Below, one piece after another: positions 51,616-59,726 of a DNA stretch of 64,000 nt (positions are counted from its first letter, which is position 1; the number at the start of each line of letters is the position of its first letter). The notes under the pieces are model-generated. The model saw only the letters and a list, made by a program, of their open reading frames with translations. It did no database searches and was not told the origin of the DNA. The DNA is taken from the NCBI RefSeq assembly GCF_006715225.1, contig NZ_VFMU01000001.1:930001-994000 (forward strand), given 5' to 3'. The translations under genes and the position numbers were made by a program. Origin of the DNA: Arthrobacter sp. SLBN-112. GTDB taxonomy: Bacteria; Actinomycetota; Actinomycetes; Actinomycetales; Micrococcaceae.

Positions 51616-51746
51616 GGCTGTTCCTCTCTGCGGGTACGACTGGCGGCCTGGGAGCTTTTAATGCCGCCCTCACCCCGGCCTTACCCCATGCGTGGCGGTC
51701 ACAATCCGTCAGCAAGTCCCCGTCACGTTGCCGGAAGCAAAAACCC

Positions 51747-51808
51747 TTGACAGTGGCCCGAGTCACTTCTACCGTTGTTTTTGGGATCCCAAAACGGGAT
51801 CCCAAAAC
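51747..51808 (+). promoter_or_regulatory. Promoter and GntR operator of the hydantoinase-like operon
   Basis: A consensus -35 TTGACA (51747-51752), a 17-bp spacer and a -10 TACCGT (51770-51775) put the start of transcription near 51782. Exactly there lies the perfect palindrome TTTTGGGATCCCAAAA (51779-51794), and the unit GGGATCCCAAAAC repeats in tandem (51783-51795, 51796-51808). An FCD-type GntR gene is the second gene of the operon and is the obvious repressor. Confidence 0.78.
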
Positions 51809-51939
51809 GGCACTTCCCGTTGCACGCTCCGGATCGTCCAGCGGACCTTTCCCCCCGGCAGGCCACACCTGCACTGCCGGGCATGTACCACAACATTCGC
51901 ATCCTCCCCATCCGTAAACTTCCCCGTGAAGGAGAAGCT

Positions 51940-53298
51940 GTGTCCATCCCAAACACTGAAACAACGGCCACGTCCGACGAGGCCACGCCCGGCACTACCG
52001 AAACGCACGGAAAGGACGGAACGCAACGGCGCACCTCCGTCCGCTGGAAAATGTTCCTGCTCCTGCTCGTCCTGGTTGCCGTCAACTACATCGACCGCGG
52101 CTCCATTTCGGTCGCACTGCCCATCATCCAAAAGGAGTTCAATCTCGCCCCGGAGCTTGTGGGCCTGCTGCTTTCCGCCTTCTTCTGGACCTACGCCCTC
52201 ATGCAGATCCCTGTGGGCCTGCTCATCGACAAGTTCGGTCCCCGCAAAGTGATGACCGCTTCCTGTGTCGGCTGGGGCGCGGCAACTGCCGCATCAGGGA
52301 TGGCAGGAGGCTTCCTGAGCATGTTCATCGCCCGCCTCGGCATCGGCGTGACCGAAGCAGGTGTCATGCCGGCCGGCGGCAAGCTCAACGCCATCTGGAT
52401 GCACAAGTCGGAGCGCGGCCGCGGAGCCACCATTTTGGACGCCGGCGCCCCGCTGGGTGCAGGCCTCGGCGGCATCCTCATCGCCGGCCTCATCGCCGCA
52501 ACGGGCAGCTGGCGCAGTTCCTTCGTCATCGCCGGCGCCGCAACAGTCCTGATGGGCCTGGCCGTCTGGTGGTACGTCCGGGACAACCCGCGGCAGCATC
52601 GCGGTGTCAATGCCGCCGAAGCCGAGTACATCGAAGCGTCGCACGCTGCCGAGGATGCCGAAGCCGAGCTCGACGGCAGCCAGGGCAAGCGCGCGCTGCT
52701 CCCCTACCTTAAGTTCCGCTCCTTCTGGGCGATGTGCTTCGGCTGGCTCGGCTTCAATGGAGTGTTCTATGGCCTGCTGACCTGGGGCCCGCTCTACCTG
52801 GCCCAGGCCAAGGGCTTCGACTTGAAGACCATCGGCTGGTCCACCTTCGTCATCTTCGGTGCCGGCTTCGTGGGTGAAATCCTGGGCGGCACCATTGCGG
52901 ACAAGTGGCGTGCGTCCGGCGCCTCAGCCAACCGGGTGATGCGCACCCTCCTGGGCATCTCCAGCGCCGTGGTGATCGGCGGCCTGGTGGGCGTCACCGT
53001 GGTCCCGGACCCCACCACCGCGGTGGTCCTGCTCTCCCTCGTCATGTTCTTCCTGCGCTGGGTAGGCCTGTTCTGGAGCATCCCCTCCATCCTTGGCGGC
53101 CGCACCAACGCGGGCGTCCTGGGCGGCGCCATGAACTTCAGCGGCAACATCTCCGGGTTCGTCACTCCGATCGCCGTCGGCCTGATCGTAGGGGCCACGG
53201 GTTCCTATACCTGGGCGCTGCTGTACTTCGTCGCTTCCGCGGTGATCATGGGCGCATCAGTGCTCACCCTGAACTACAACAAGCGGCTTCCTGTCTAA
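51940..53298 (+). CDS. MFS transporter, anion:cation symporter type
   Basis: A 452-residue importer with about 12 membrane segments, first gene of a five-gene operon. A 40-residue hydrophilic N-terminus precedes VAVNYIDRGSISVALPIIQKEFNL, the ACS-family TM1, and the loop LLIDKFGPRKVMTASCVGWG follows. Members take up organic anions such as glucarate, hexuronates, phthalate and allantoate. Here the load should be the substrate of the downstream ring-opening and decarboxylase-like enzymes. The GTG at 51940 has AAGGAG five bases upstream. Confidence 0.88.
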   Translation: MSIPNTETTATSDEATPGTTETHGKDGTQRRTSVRWKMFLLLLVLVAVNYIDRGSISVALPIIQKEFNLAPELVGLLLSAFFWTYALMQIPVGLLIDKFGPRKVMTASCVGWGAATAASGMAGGFLSMFIARLGIGVTEAGVMPAGGKLNAIWMHKSERGRGATILDAGAPLGAGLGGILIAGLIAATGSWRSSFVIAGAATVLMGLAVWWYVRDNPRQHRGVNAAEAEYIEASHAAEDAEAELDGSQGKRALLPYLKFRSFWAMCFGWLGFNGVFYGLLTWGPLYLAQAKGFDLKTIGWSTFVIFGAGFVGEILGGTIADKWRASGASANRVMRTLLGISSAVVIGGLVGVTVVPDPTTAVVLLSLVMFFLRWVGLFWSIPSILGGRTNAGVLGGAMNFSGNISGFVTPIAVGLIVGATGSYTWALLYFVASAVIMGASVLTLNYNKRLPV

Positions 53299-53376
53299 GC
53301 TGACCCTCGCAGGGAAACTTGCAAACAACGCCCCCGCAGCCGGGAGCAGTGCCAACAAAAATCCGAATGGAGCATC

Positions 53377-54060
53377 ATGCTGACCGCCGAAGAGACCCAG
53401 GACAAGGACCGCCCCCTCCGCGAAACCGTCCGGGACACCCTCCGCACCAGGATTTTCGAAGGACACTACGCTCCCGGCACGCGGCTGGTGGAGCGCGACC
53501 TGGCAGCCGAATTCTCCGTTTCCCGGCTGCCGGTCCGCGAGGCCCTGCGCATGCTCCGCCAGGAAGGCCTGATCAGCGACCGCGGCGCACGCGGGGCTGA
53601 AGTGAGCAGCCTCAGCCCGAAGGACGTGGAGGACCTCTTCGACGTCCGCCAGTCCCTGGAAGTCCTGGCCTGCCGGCTCGCCGCCAAGCGGGCCACCGCA
53701 GAGGATCTCGCATACCTGGAGGGGCTGCTGGACAACGCCGAAGCCTTCCTGGCCAAGGGTTCCGTGATGGAGGCGCACCGCTCCAACAGCGAATTCCACG
53801 ACGCCATCACCGCCATCGCGGACAACAACTTCCTCAAATCCGCCCTGGAACCCCTCCAGGGCCGAATGCACTGGCTGTTCCGGCACGTCAGCGACCTGCC
53901 CGAACTCATCCGGGAACACCGCGAACTGTACGCCGCGATTGCCAGCGGCGATCCGGACAAGGCAGCCGCCCAGTCCGCATCACACATCGGAAAGTACCGG
54001 GACCAGTTCCCCGAGGACTTCCAGAAGACCGAACCAGAATTCCACCGGAAGAGAAAATGA
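53377..54060 (+). CDS. GntR family regulator, FCD type
   Basis: A 227-residue repressor. The winged HTH is LRETVRDTLRTRIFEGHYAPGTRLVERDLAAEFSVSRLPVREALRMLRQEGLI. The all-helical FCD ligand domain (DVEDLFDVRQSLEVLACRLAAKRAT...NSEFHDAITAIADNNFL...EHRELYAAIASGDPDKAAAQSASHI) carries the metal/carboxylate-binding Asp and His residues. Such regulators respond to organic acids. It lies inside the operon and probably binds the TTTTGGGATCCCAAAA site. It overlaps the racemase gene by four bases. Confidence 0.93.
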   Translation: MLTAEETQDKDRPLRETVRDTLRTRIFEGHYAPGTRLVERDLAAEFSVSRLPVREALRMLRQEGLISDRGARGAEVSSLSPKDVEDLFDVRQSLEVLACRLAAKRATAEDLAYLEGLLDNAEAFLAKGSVMEAHRSNSEFHDAITAIADNNFLKSALEPLQGRMHWLFRHVSDLPELIREHRELYAAIASGDPDKAAAQSASHIGKYRDQFPEDFQKTEPEFHRKRK

Positions 54061-54845
54061 AACTCCTGGTCATCAACCCCAACATCAGCGCCGATGTCAC
54101 GGCGCTGATTGAATCCGAGGCGCTCCGATCCGCCTCCCCCGGCACCGAACTGCTGGTCCGGACGGCCGGCCACGGCGTGGAATACATCGAGACCCGCTTC
54201 GAATCCCTGATCGCCGCCGGTGCCGTGGCAGAGCTCATCGCCGAACACACCCGCCCCGGCGCAGCCCGGGTGGATGCCGTGGTGGTGGCCGCCTTCGGCG
54301 ACCCCGGCATGCCGGCCCTGAAGGAACTGGCGGACGTGCCGGTCATCGGCATCACCGAGGCCGCATTGTGCGCAGCCGCACTGCAGGGCCACCGTTTCTC
54401 CATCATTGCCATCTCGGACCGGATCAAGCCCTGGTACCGGGAGTGCGTGGAGCAGTTCGGCCTTGCCGGGAGGCTGGCCTCCATCCGTTCCATCAATGAC
54501 TCCCTGAACAGCATCGCCTCCGTGCAGCAGGACTTCAGGGAAACCCTGCTGGCACTCAGCCGGCAGGCCGTGGCTGAGGACGGCGCCGACGTCGTCATCC
54601 TTGCCGGCGCCCCGCTTGCCGGCCTTGCCCGCGAACTCAAGGGGCAGATTCCCGTCCCCGTCGTGGACGGGATCTCCGCCGGCGTCCGCATGGCCGAGGC
54701 AGTCGCCGCACTCCAGTCCGGCCCGCACCGGGCCGGCGCCTTCGCCCCGCCCCCGGCCAAGGACCGCAAGGGACTGTCAGGCAACCTGGACTCGGCCCTC
54801 GCCGCCCGCCAGGAACACGCCGGCACTCCCCAGCCCACCCCCTAG
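54057..54845 (+). CDS. Asp/Glu/hydantoin racemase family protein
   Basis: A 262-residue enzyme. The family start MKLLVINPNISADVTALIE, the first active-site region VVAAFGDPGMPALKELADVPVIGITEAALCAAAL (where hydantoin racemases often have a Cys, here Ala-Phe-Gly-Asp) and the second VVILAGAPLAGLARELKGQIPVPVVDG are visible. In this second region family members normally carry a catalytic Cys (AGCA-like), which here reads AGAPLAG. Both catalytic cysteines may thus be replaced, so true racemase activity is uncertain. It overlaps the GntR gene by four bases. Confidence 0.82.
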   Translation: MKLLVINPNISADVTALIESEALRSASPGTELLVRTAGHGVEYIETRFESLIAAGAVAELIAEHTRPGAARVDAVVVAAFGDPGMPALKELADVPVIGITEAALCAAALQGHRFSIIAISDRIKPWYRECVEQFGLAGRLASIRSINDSLNSIASVQQDFRETLLALSRQAVAEDGADVVILAGAPLAGLARELKGQIPVPVVDGISAGVRMAEAVAALQSGPHRAGAFAPPPAKDRKGLSGNLDSALAARQEHAGTPQPTP

Positions 54846-54874
54846 CCAAACCCACCAACTTCAGGAGGACACCG

Positions 54875-56302
54875 ATGTCCCGCCAGCCTCAACTTGTCAT
54901 TGCCAACGCCACCGTGGTGAACAGCCACGGCCGCCAGGAAGCGCACATCGTGGTGCAGGACGGCCGGATCGCCCGGCTCGTCGACGCCGCCCAGCCCGTC
55001 CCCGCGGCGGACAACACCATCGACGCCACGGGCAAACTCGTGATCCCCGGCGGCGTGGACGGACACTGCCACGTGGCCCAGGTGACCGGGCGCTTCCGCA
55101 CCCTGGACGACTACCGGACCACCTCCACCGCAGCGCTGTGGGGCGGGACCACCACCATCATCGATTTCGGCATTCCCCGCGACGCCCAGGAAACCCCGCT
55201 CGCCGCCGCCCTGCACAAAAAGGAACTCGCCACGCAATCCCGCTGCGATGTTGCCCTCCACGGTTCCGTGGTCAGCTGGGACGAAACAGTCCCGTGGCAG
55301 CTTGAGCAGCTGGCAGCGGAAGGCATCAGATCGGTGAAGATGTACACCACCAACCGGGGCAGCACCATGGCCGACGGCGACACCATCCTGAAGGTCATGC
55401 GGGAAATGGTGCGGCTGGACGGGCTGACATACATCCATGCCGAGCACGATCCGATCATTGCCGACTGCACGGGGCAGCACGCCCAGGATGGCCGGATCGG
55501 CATCGAACACCTGCACCGGACCCGGCCGGAGCTGGCCGAGGAGATCTCGGTCAAGGAAACCCTGGCCATGGCCGAATACACCGGCGCCCCGGTCTACTTC
55601 GTCCACCAGTCCACGCCCGGGGCGGTTGACCTGGTGAGCCAGGCACGCGACCGCGGGCTGGAGGCGTACTCCGAGACCTGCCCGCATTACGTGACGCTGG
55701 ACGACTCTGTCTACGGCTCGAGATTCCCCGAGTGGTTCGCCTGCTGCCCGCCCATGCGCAGCGCGGAAACGGTGGCCGCCCTCAAGGAGCGGCTGGTGTC
55801 CGGAGCCATCCACACCATGTCCTCCGACCACTCCTGCTACGACCTGTCCCAGAAGCGCGAGCGCACCGATGACGTGCGCGCCATGCCGCACGGCCTGCCC
55901 GGCGTAGAGACGCGGATGCCGGTCACGTTCACCGCCATGACATCCGCCGGGGCAACCGTGGAGCAGTTCGTGGAGGCCTTCGCCGCCGCGCCTGCACGCA
56001 TCAACGCCGTACCTGCCAAGGGCCGCATCGCTGAGGGGTTCGACGCCGACCTGGTGGTTTTCGACCCCGCCGAGGAACGCACGGTGGACGGCTCAGCCCT
56101 GCACATGGGAACGGACTTCTCACCCTTCGACGGGAAGGCACTCAGGGGCTGGCCCGCCGTCGTTGTTTCCAACGGTCGGGTGGTCCTGGACGCGGACGGC
56201 TTCCATGACCCCGGGTCGGTGGGCCGCTTCATCGACCGCAACGGCTTCCGCGAGCACCGGTCCGGCGCCCCCGAAGCCTCCCAGCTCACTGCCGCCCTCT
56301 AG
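54875..56302 (+). CDS. Dihydropyrimidinase/hydantoinase family amidohydrolase
   Basis: A 475-residue metal-dependent ring amidohydrolase. The metal motif HxH is His64-Cys-His66 (DGHCHVAQ), and the carboxylated lysine is Lys155 (SVKMYTT). Further ligands lie in YIHAEHD and VYFVHQSTP, and the final aspartate in MSSDHSC. In known hydantoinases these open five- or six-membered cyclic diamides. AGGAGG precedes the ATG. Between the racemase-like and decarboxylase-like genes it is probably the ring-opening step of a short catabolic pathway; no carbamoylase follows. Confidence 0.9.
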   Translation: MSRQPQLVIANATVVNSHGRQEAHIVVQDGRIARLVDAAQPVPAADNTIDATGKLVIPGGVDGHCHVAQVTGRFRTLDDYRTTSTAALWGGTTTIIDFGIPRDAQETPLAAALHKKELATQSRCDVALHGSVVSWDETVPWQLEQLAAEGIRSVKMYTTNRGSTMADGDTILKVMREMVRLDGLTYIHAEHDPIIADCTGQHAQDGRIGIEHLHRTRPELAEEISVKETLAMAEYTGAPVYFVHQSTPGAVDLVSQARDRGLEAYSETCPHYVTLDDSVYGSRFPEWFACCPPMRSAETVAALKERLVSGAIHTMSSDHSCYDLSQKRERTDDVRAMPHGLPGVETRMPVTFTAMTSAGATVEQFVEAFAAAPARINAVPAKGRIAEGFDADLVVFDPAEERTVDGSALHMGTDFSPFDGKALRGWPAVVVSNGRVVLDADGFHDPGSVGRFIDRNGFREHRSGAPEASQLTAAL

Positions 56303-56310
56303 GAGCCACC

Positions 56311-57036
56311 ATGCCCGCAACCACACGCCCACGCAGGATCGGCATGATTGTGCCGTCCTCCAACACCTGCCTGGAGCCCCAGACCTACCGCATCCTGGGC
56401 AGCCGCACCGACGTCACCGTGCACTTCACCCGGATCCCGGTCACCCGCATCGCCCTGGACGATTCCTCCGACCGCCAGTTCGACCCCGCAGTCATGCAGG
56501 AGGCAGCAGGGCTGCTGGCGACGGCGGATGTGGACGTGATTGCCTGGAACGGCACGTCCGGCTCATGGCTGGGGTCAGCCCACGACCAGGAACTGGCCGG
56601 CGGAATCACGGCGGCCACCGGCATCCCCGCCACCACCTCCACCCTTGCCTACCTCGAGGCCTTCCGGAGCTTCGGCACGGAGCGGATCGGCTTGTTCACC
56701 CCGTACACGGAGGACGTGAACCACCGGGTCATCGCGTCCTACGAGCGCGAAGGCATCAAGACCGTGGACCACCGGGCGCTGGGCCTCAGCGACAACGAGT
56801 CCTTCGCCCGGGTCACCCACGACGAAATGCGTCCGGGCTCTCTGGAGCTCGCCGCCATGGCCCCCGATGCCCTGGTATACCTGTGCACCAACCTTTACGG
56901 AGCCAACATCACTGCAGAGATCGAGGAAGCCACCGGGGTCCCCGTGCTGGACTCGGTGGCCGTCACGCTCTGGCACGCCCTGAAACTGGCGGGCGCGCCG
57001 CTGCTGGAACCTCGTTGGGGCCGGCTGCTGGCGTAA
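56311..57036 (+). CDS. Maleate isomerase/arylmalonate decarboxylase-like protein
   Basis: A 241-residue protein of the Asp/Glu racemase superfamily (IGMIVPSSNTCLEPQTYRIL start). Maleate isomerases use two cysteines. Here the second is present (Cys192 in YLCTNLYG), but the first position is glycine within WNGTSGSW (Gly81-Thr82-Ser83). Arylmalonate decarboxylase has the same Gly-Thr-Ser plus single-Cys set with similar spacing, so a decarboxylase is more likely than an isomerase. It starts 8 bp after the hydantoinase gene, last in the operon. No terminator fits in the 6 bp before the convergent gene. Confidence 0.82.
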   Translation: MPATTRPRRIGMIVPSSNTCLEPQTYRILGSRTDVTVHFTRIPVTRIALDDSSDRQFDPAVMQEAAGLLATADVDVIAWNGTSGSWLGSAHDQELAGGITAATGIPATTSTLAYLEAFRSFGTERIGLFTPYTEDVNHRVIASYEREGIKTVDHRALGLSDNESFARVTHDEMRPGSLELAAMAPDALVYLCTNLYGANITAEIEEATGVPVLDSVAVTLWHALKLAGAPLLEPRWGRLLA

Positions 57037-57042
57037 GGAAGC

Positions 57043-57963
57043 CTACATCCGCAGGGTCAGGGCACCGGGCTCCATGGTCATGAGCACGTGCTTGCCCTGG
57101 CCCTCGTGGTCCCCGTCCAGCTGGTAGTCGTCCTTGTGCTCCAGCGTGATCTCAACGGTCTTGCCCTGGAAGTACTCCACGGCGGTGTCCTTGCCTCGGC
57201 CCTTGCCGATGATGCCGGCCAGTACGGAGAACCAGCCCAGCTTGCCGTGGTGCGGCGCCAGGACCGCGACGTCCAGCAGGCCGTCGTCCACCTTGGCGTC
57301 CGGGAAGATCTCCAGGCCGCCCTGGACCTTACCGCAGTTGCCCACCATGACGCTGCGGACACCGCGGTGTACCACGTCCTTGCCATCGATGACCACGGTG
57401 GCCTTGATGGGTTTGCCTTGCAGGTTGCGGATGCCCGCGTCCACATAGGCGAGCCAGCCCACCTTGTGCTTCAGTTCCTGGTTGGTGTCAGCCATGATCG
57501 TGGCGTCGTAGCCCACGCCGGCCATGACCAGGAACAGCTGTTCCTCGTCAGGATCGCTGCGGCGGGCCCGGACCACGTCGATCTTCCGTTCGGTGCCCAC
57601 GAGGGCTCCGGACAGGGCGCCGTCATAGTCGGTCACGTCGATGCCCAGGTTGCGGGCCAGCAGGTTTCCCGTTCCCAGCGGCAGCAGGCCCATCGGGATG
57701 TCGCTCCCGGCCAGGACTTCGGCGACGCAGCGCACTGTGCCGTCGCCGCCGGCGGCGATGATAAGGTCCGCCCCCTGCGCCAGGGCTTCCTTCGCCTGCC
57801 CGACGCCGGGATCCTCCTCCGTGGTCTCGAACCAGAGGGTTTCGCCCCAGCCATTTTCCTGGCAGTGCTTGGCCATGAGCTCCCGCACGTCGATGTCCAC
57901 CGTCTTTGCGGGGTTGATGACGACGGCGGCACGTTTGGGTGAAGGGGAATGGTTCTCAGTCAT
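57043..57963 (-). CDS. Diacylglycerol/lipid kinase family protein
   Basis: A 306-residue enzyme of the DagK/YegS type. The ATP motif LIIAAGGDGTVRCVAEVLAGSDIPMGLLPLGTGNLLARNLGID (GGDGT and LGTGN) is complete, and FLVMAGVGYDATIMADTN and FPDAKVDDGLLDVAVL complete the core. It phosphorylates diacylglycerol or related lipids at the membrane. It is convergent with the hydantoinase-like operon and probably unrelated to it. Confidence 0.92.
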   Translation of the reverse strand: MTENHSPSPKRAAVVINPAKTVDIDVRELMAKHCQENGWGETLWFETTEEDPGVGQAKEALAQGADLIIAAGGDGTVRCVAEVLAGSDIPMGLLPLGTGNLLARNLGIDVTDYDGALSGALVGTERKIDVVRARRSDPDEEQLFLVMAGVGYDATIMADTNQELKHKVGWLAYVDAGIRNLQGKPIKATVVIDGKDVVHRGVRSVMVGNCGKVQGGLEIFPDAKVDDGLLDVAVLAPHHGKLGWFSVLAGIIGKGRGKDTAVEYFQGKTVEITLEHKDDYQLDGDHEGQGKHVLMTMEPGALTLRM

Positions 57964-58035
57964 GGCGTCCTCTGATGGCGGATGGAAAGCAAGCTTCTGA
58001 AAGAAGGGTAACCCGCGTCTGGTGCCTTTCCATGC

Positions 58036-59409
58036 CTACAGTGCCTTCACGGCACCCAGCACCTGGGCCAGGGAGTCCTTGGCGTCGCCGAACAGCAGTG
58101 ACGTCTGTGGCTGGTACAGCAGGTCGTTCTCGATGCCGGCAAACCCGGGGCGCATGGACCGCTTGAGGAACACCACCTGCCGCGCCTCCGCCACCTCCAG
58201 GATGGGCATCCCGTAGATCGGTGAGCCGGACGAGGTCTTGGCTGCCGGGTTCACCACATCGTTGGCGCCCACCACCAGGGCCACGTCCGTCGTCTTGAAC
58301 TCCGGGTTGATCTCGCCCATCTCCTTCAGCGACTCGTATGGGACGTTGGCCTCGGCCAGGAGCACGTTCATGTGGCCCGGCATGCGGCCGGCCACCGGAT
58401 GGATCGCGAAGTCCACTTCGATGCCGCGGGCTTCCAAGGCCAGGGCCAGTTCGGCGGCAGTGTGCTGGCCCTGCGCCACCGCCAGCCCGTAGCCGGGGAC
58501 GATGATCACCCGCTGCGCGTAGCCCAGGAGAACCGCCACGTCCTCCGGCGAGGACGAACGGACCGGACGCTCGCTCACTGCGGTGGACCCCGCCGTCGAA
58601 CCTCCCCGGAACGCCCCGAACAGGATGCCCGCCACCTTCCGGCCCATGGCCGCAGCCATGGCACGGGTGAGGATGGTGCCCGAGGCTCCCACCAAGGTGC
58701 CTGCCACCACCAGCAGCACGTTGCCCAGCACCAGGCCGGACGCCGCGACGGCCAGGCCGGTGAAGGCGTTCAGCAGCGAGATAACGATGGGCACGTCCGC
58801 GCCGCCCACGGGCAGCACCAGCAGGACGCCGGCGGCAAGGCCCAGGGCCAGCAGCAGGACCGCGAGGGCCAGCGACCCAGTGAGGACCACAGCCACGCCG
58901 GCGGCCACCGCGGCGAGTAGCACCACGGCCATCACCACGGGGAGCCCGGGGAACATCACGGGACGGGTGGTCATCAGTTCCTGCAGCTTGGCGAACGTGA
59001 CGCCTGAACCCGCGAAGGACACGGCACCCACCAGGAGCGTGAAGACGATGGCCACCCGCACCCAGGGATTCTCCGAATGGGCCAGTTCCAGAAGTGCCAC
59101 GAGGGCGGCCGCGCCGCCGCCCACGCCGTTGAACAGTGCCACCAGCTGCGGCATCTGCGTCATCTTCACACGCCGGGCCACGGGCGCCGCCACCGCGCTG
59201 CCCACGGCGATTGCCGCCAGGATCCAGGGGATGTTGTCCAGCCGGGCGGACAGGAACACCGTGACGACGGCGATCAGCGCTCCGAGTGCGCCCACCAGGT
59301 TTCCCCGCCGGGCCGTCCGCGGGGAGCTGAGGCCGCGCAGGGCCAGGATGAAGCAGACCGCCGCGGCGAGGTAGAGCAGGGAGGTCCAGACGGGGTCAAG
59401 GAGGCTCAT
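58036..59409 (-). CDS. pntB: NAD(P) transhydrogenase beta subunit
   Basis: The NADP(H)-binding and membrane part of the proton-translocating transhydrogenase. The 457-residue protein has about eight membrane segments followed by the domain III NADP(H) fold: AQRVIIVPGYGLAVAQGQHTAAELALALEARGIEVDFAIHPVAGRMPGHMNVLLAEANVPYE and DVALVVGANDVVNPAAKTS. It couples proton flow to hydride transfer from NADH to NADP+. Its ATG overlaps the middle gene by four bases. Confidence 0.95.
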   Translation of the reverse strand: MSLLDPVWTSLLYLAAAVCFILALRGLSSPRTARRGNLVGALGALIAVVTVFLSARLDNIPWILAAIAVGSAVAAPVARRVKMTQMPQLVALFNGVGGGAAALVALLELAHSENPWVRVAIVFTLLVGAVSFAGSGVTFAKLQELMTTRPVMFPGLPVVMAVVLLAAVAAGVAVVLTGSLALAVLLLALGLAAGVLLVLPVGGADVPIVISLLNAFTGLAVAASGLVLGNVLLVVAGTLVGASGTILTRAMAAAMGRKVAGILFGAFRGGSTAGSTAVSERPVRSSSPEDVAVLLGYAQRVIIVPGYGLAVAQGQHTAAELALALEARGIEVDFAIHPVAGRMPGHMNVLLAEANVPYESLKEMGEINPEFKTTDVALVVGANDVVNPAAKTSSGSPIYGMPILEVAEARQVVFLKRSMRPGFAGIENDLLYQPQTSLLFGDAKDSLAQVLGAVKAL

Positions 59410-59726
59410 TTGCCGCCCGCCTTGGGTTCCGTGATGGTCCGGGCAGCGTCCTTCTTGGCGTGGAACATATGCAGCATCCGGTCCGTCACCACGAACCCGC
59501 CCACCAGGTTGGCAGTGGCAAGGACGACGGCGAGCAGCGCCACCGCCAGGACCCACGGGTCTGCCGCCTGGCCCGCCACGATGATGGCACCGACCAGGAT
59601 GATGCCGTGGATGGCATTGGCGCCGGACATCAGCGGAGTGTGCAGGGTGCTGGAGACCTTGGACACCACTTCGAAGCCGACGAACACCGCCAGTACCGTG
59701 ATGGTCAGCAGGGCTGTTCCGTCCAT
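59406..59726 (-). CDS. NAD(P) transhydrogenase alpha subunit, membrane part
   Basis: A 106-residue protein equal to the C-terminal membrane portion of PntA. Three or four hydrophobic segments are seen (LLTITVLAVFVGFEVVSKV, STLHTPLMSGANAIHGIILVGAIIVAG, VLAVALLAVVLATANLVGGFVVTDRMLHMF). The split into two alpha pieces is common in bacteria outside the enterics, where this part is called PntAB or PntA2. It overlaps genes on both sides. Confidence 0.94.
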   Translation of the reverse strand: MDGTALLTITVLAVFVGFEVVSKVSSTLHTPLMSGANAIHGIILVGAIIVAGQAADPWVLAVALLAVVLATANLVGGFVVTDRMLHMFHAKKDAARTITEPKAGGK

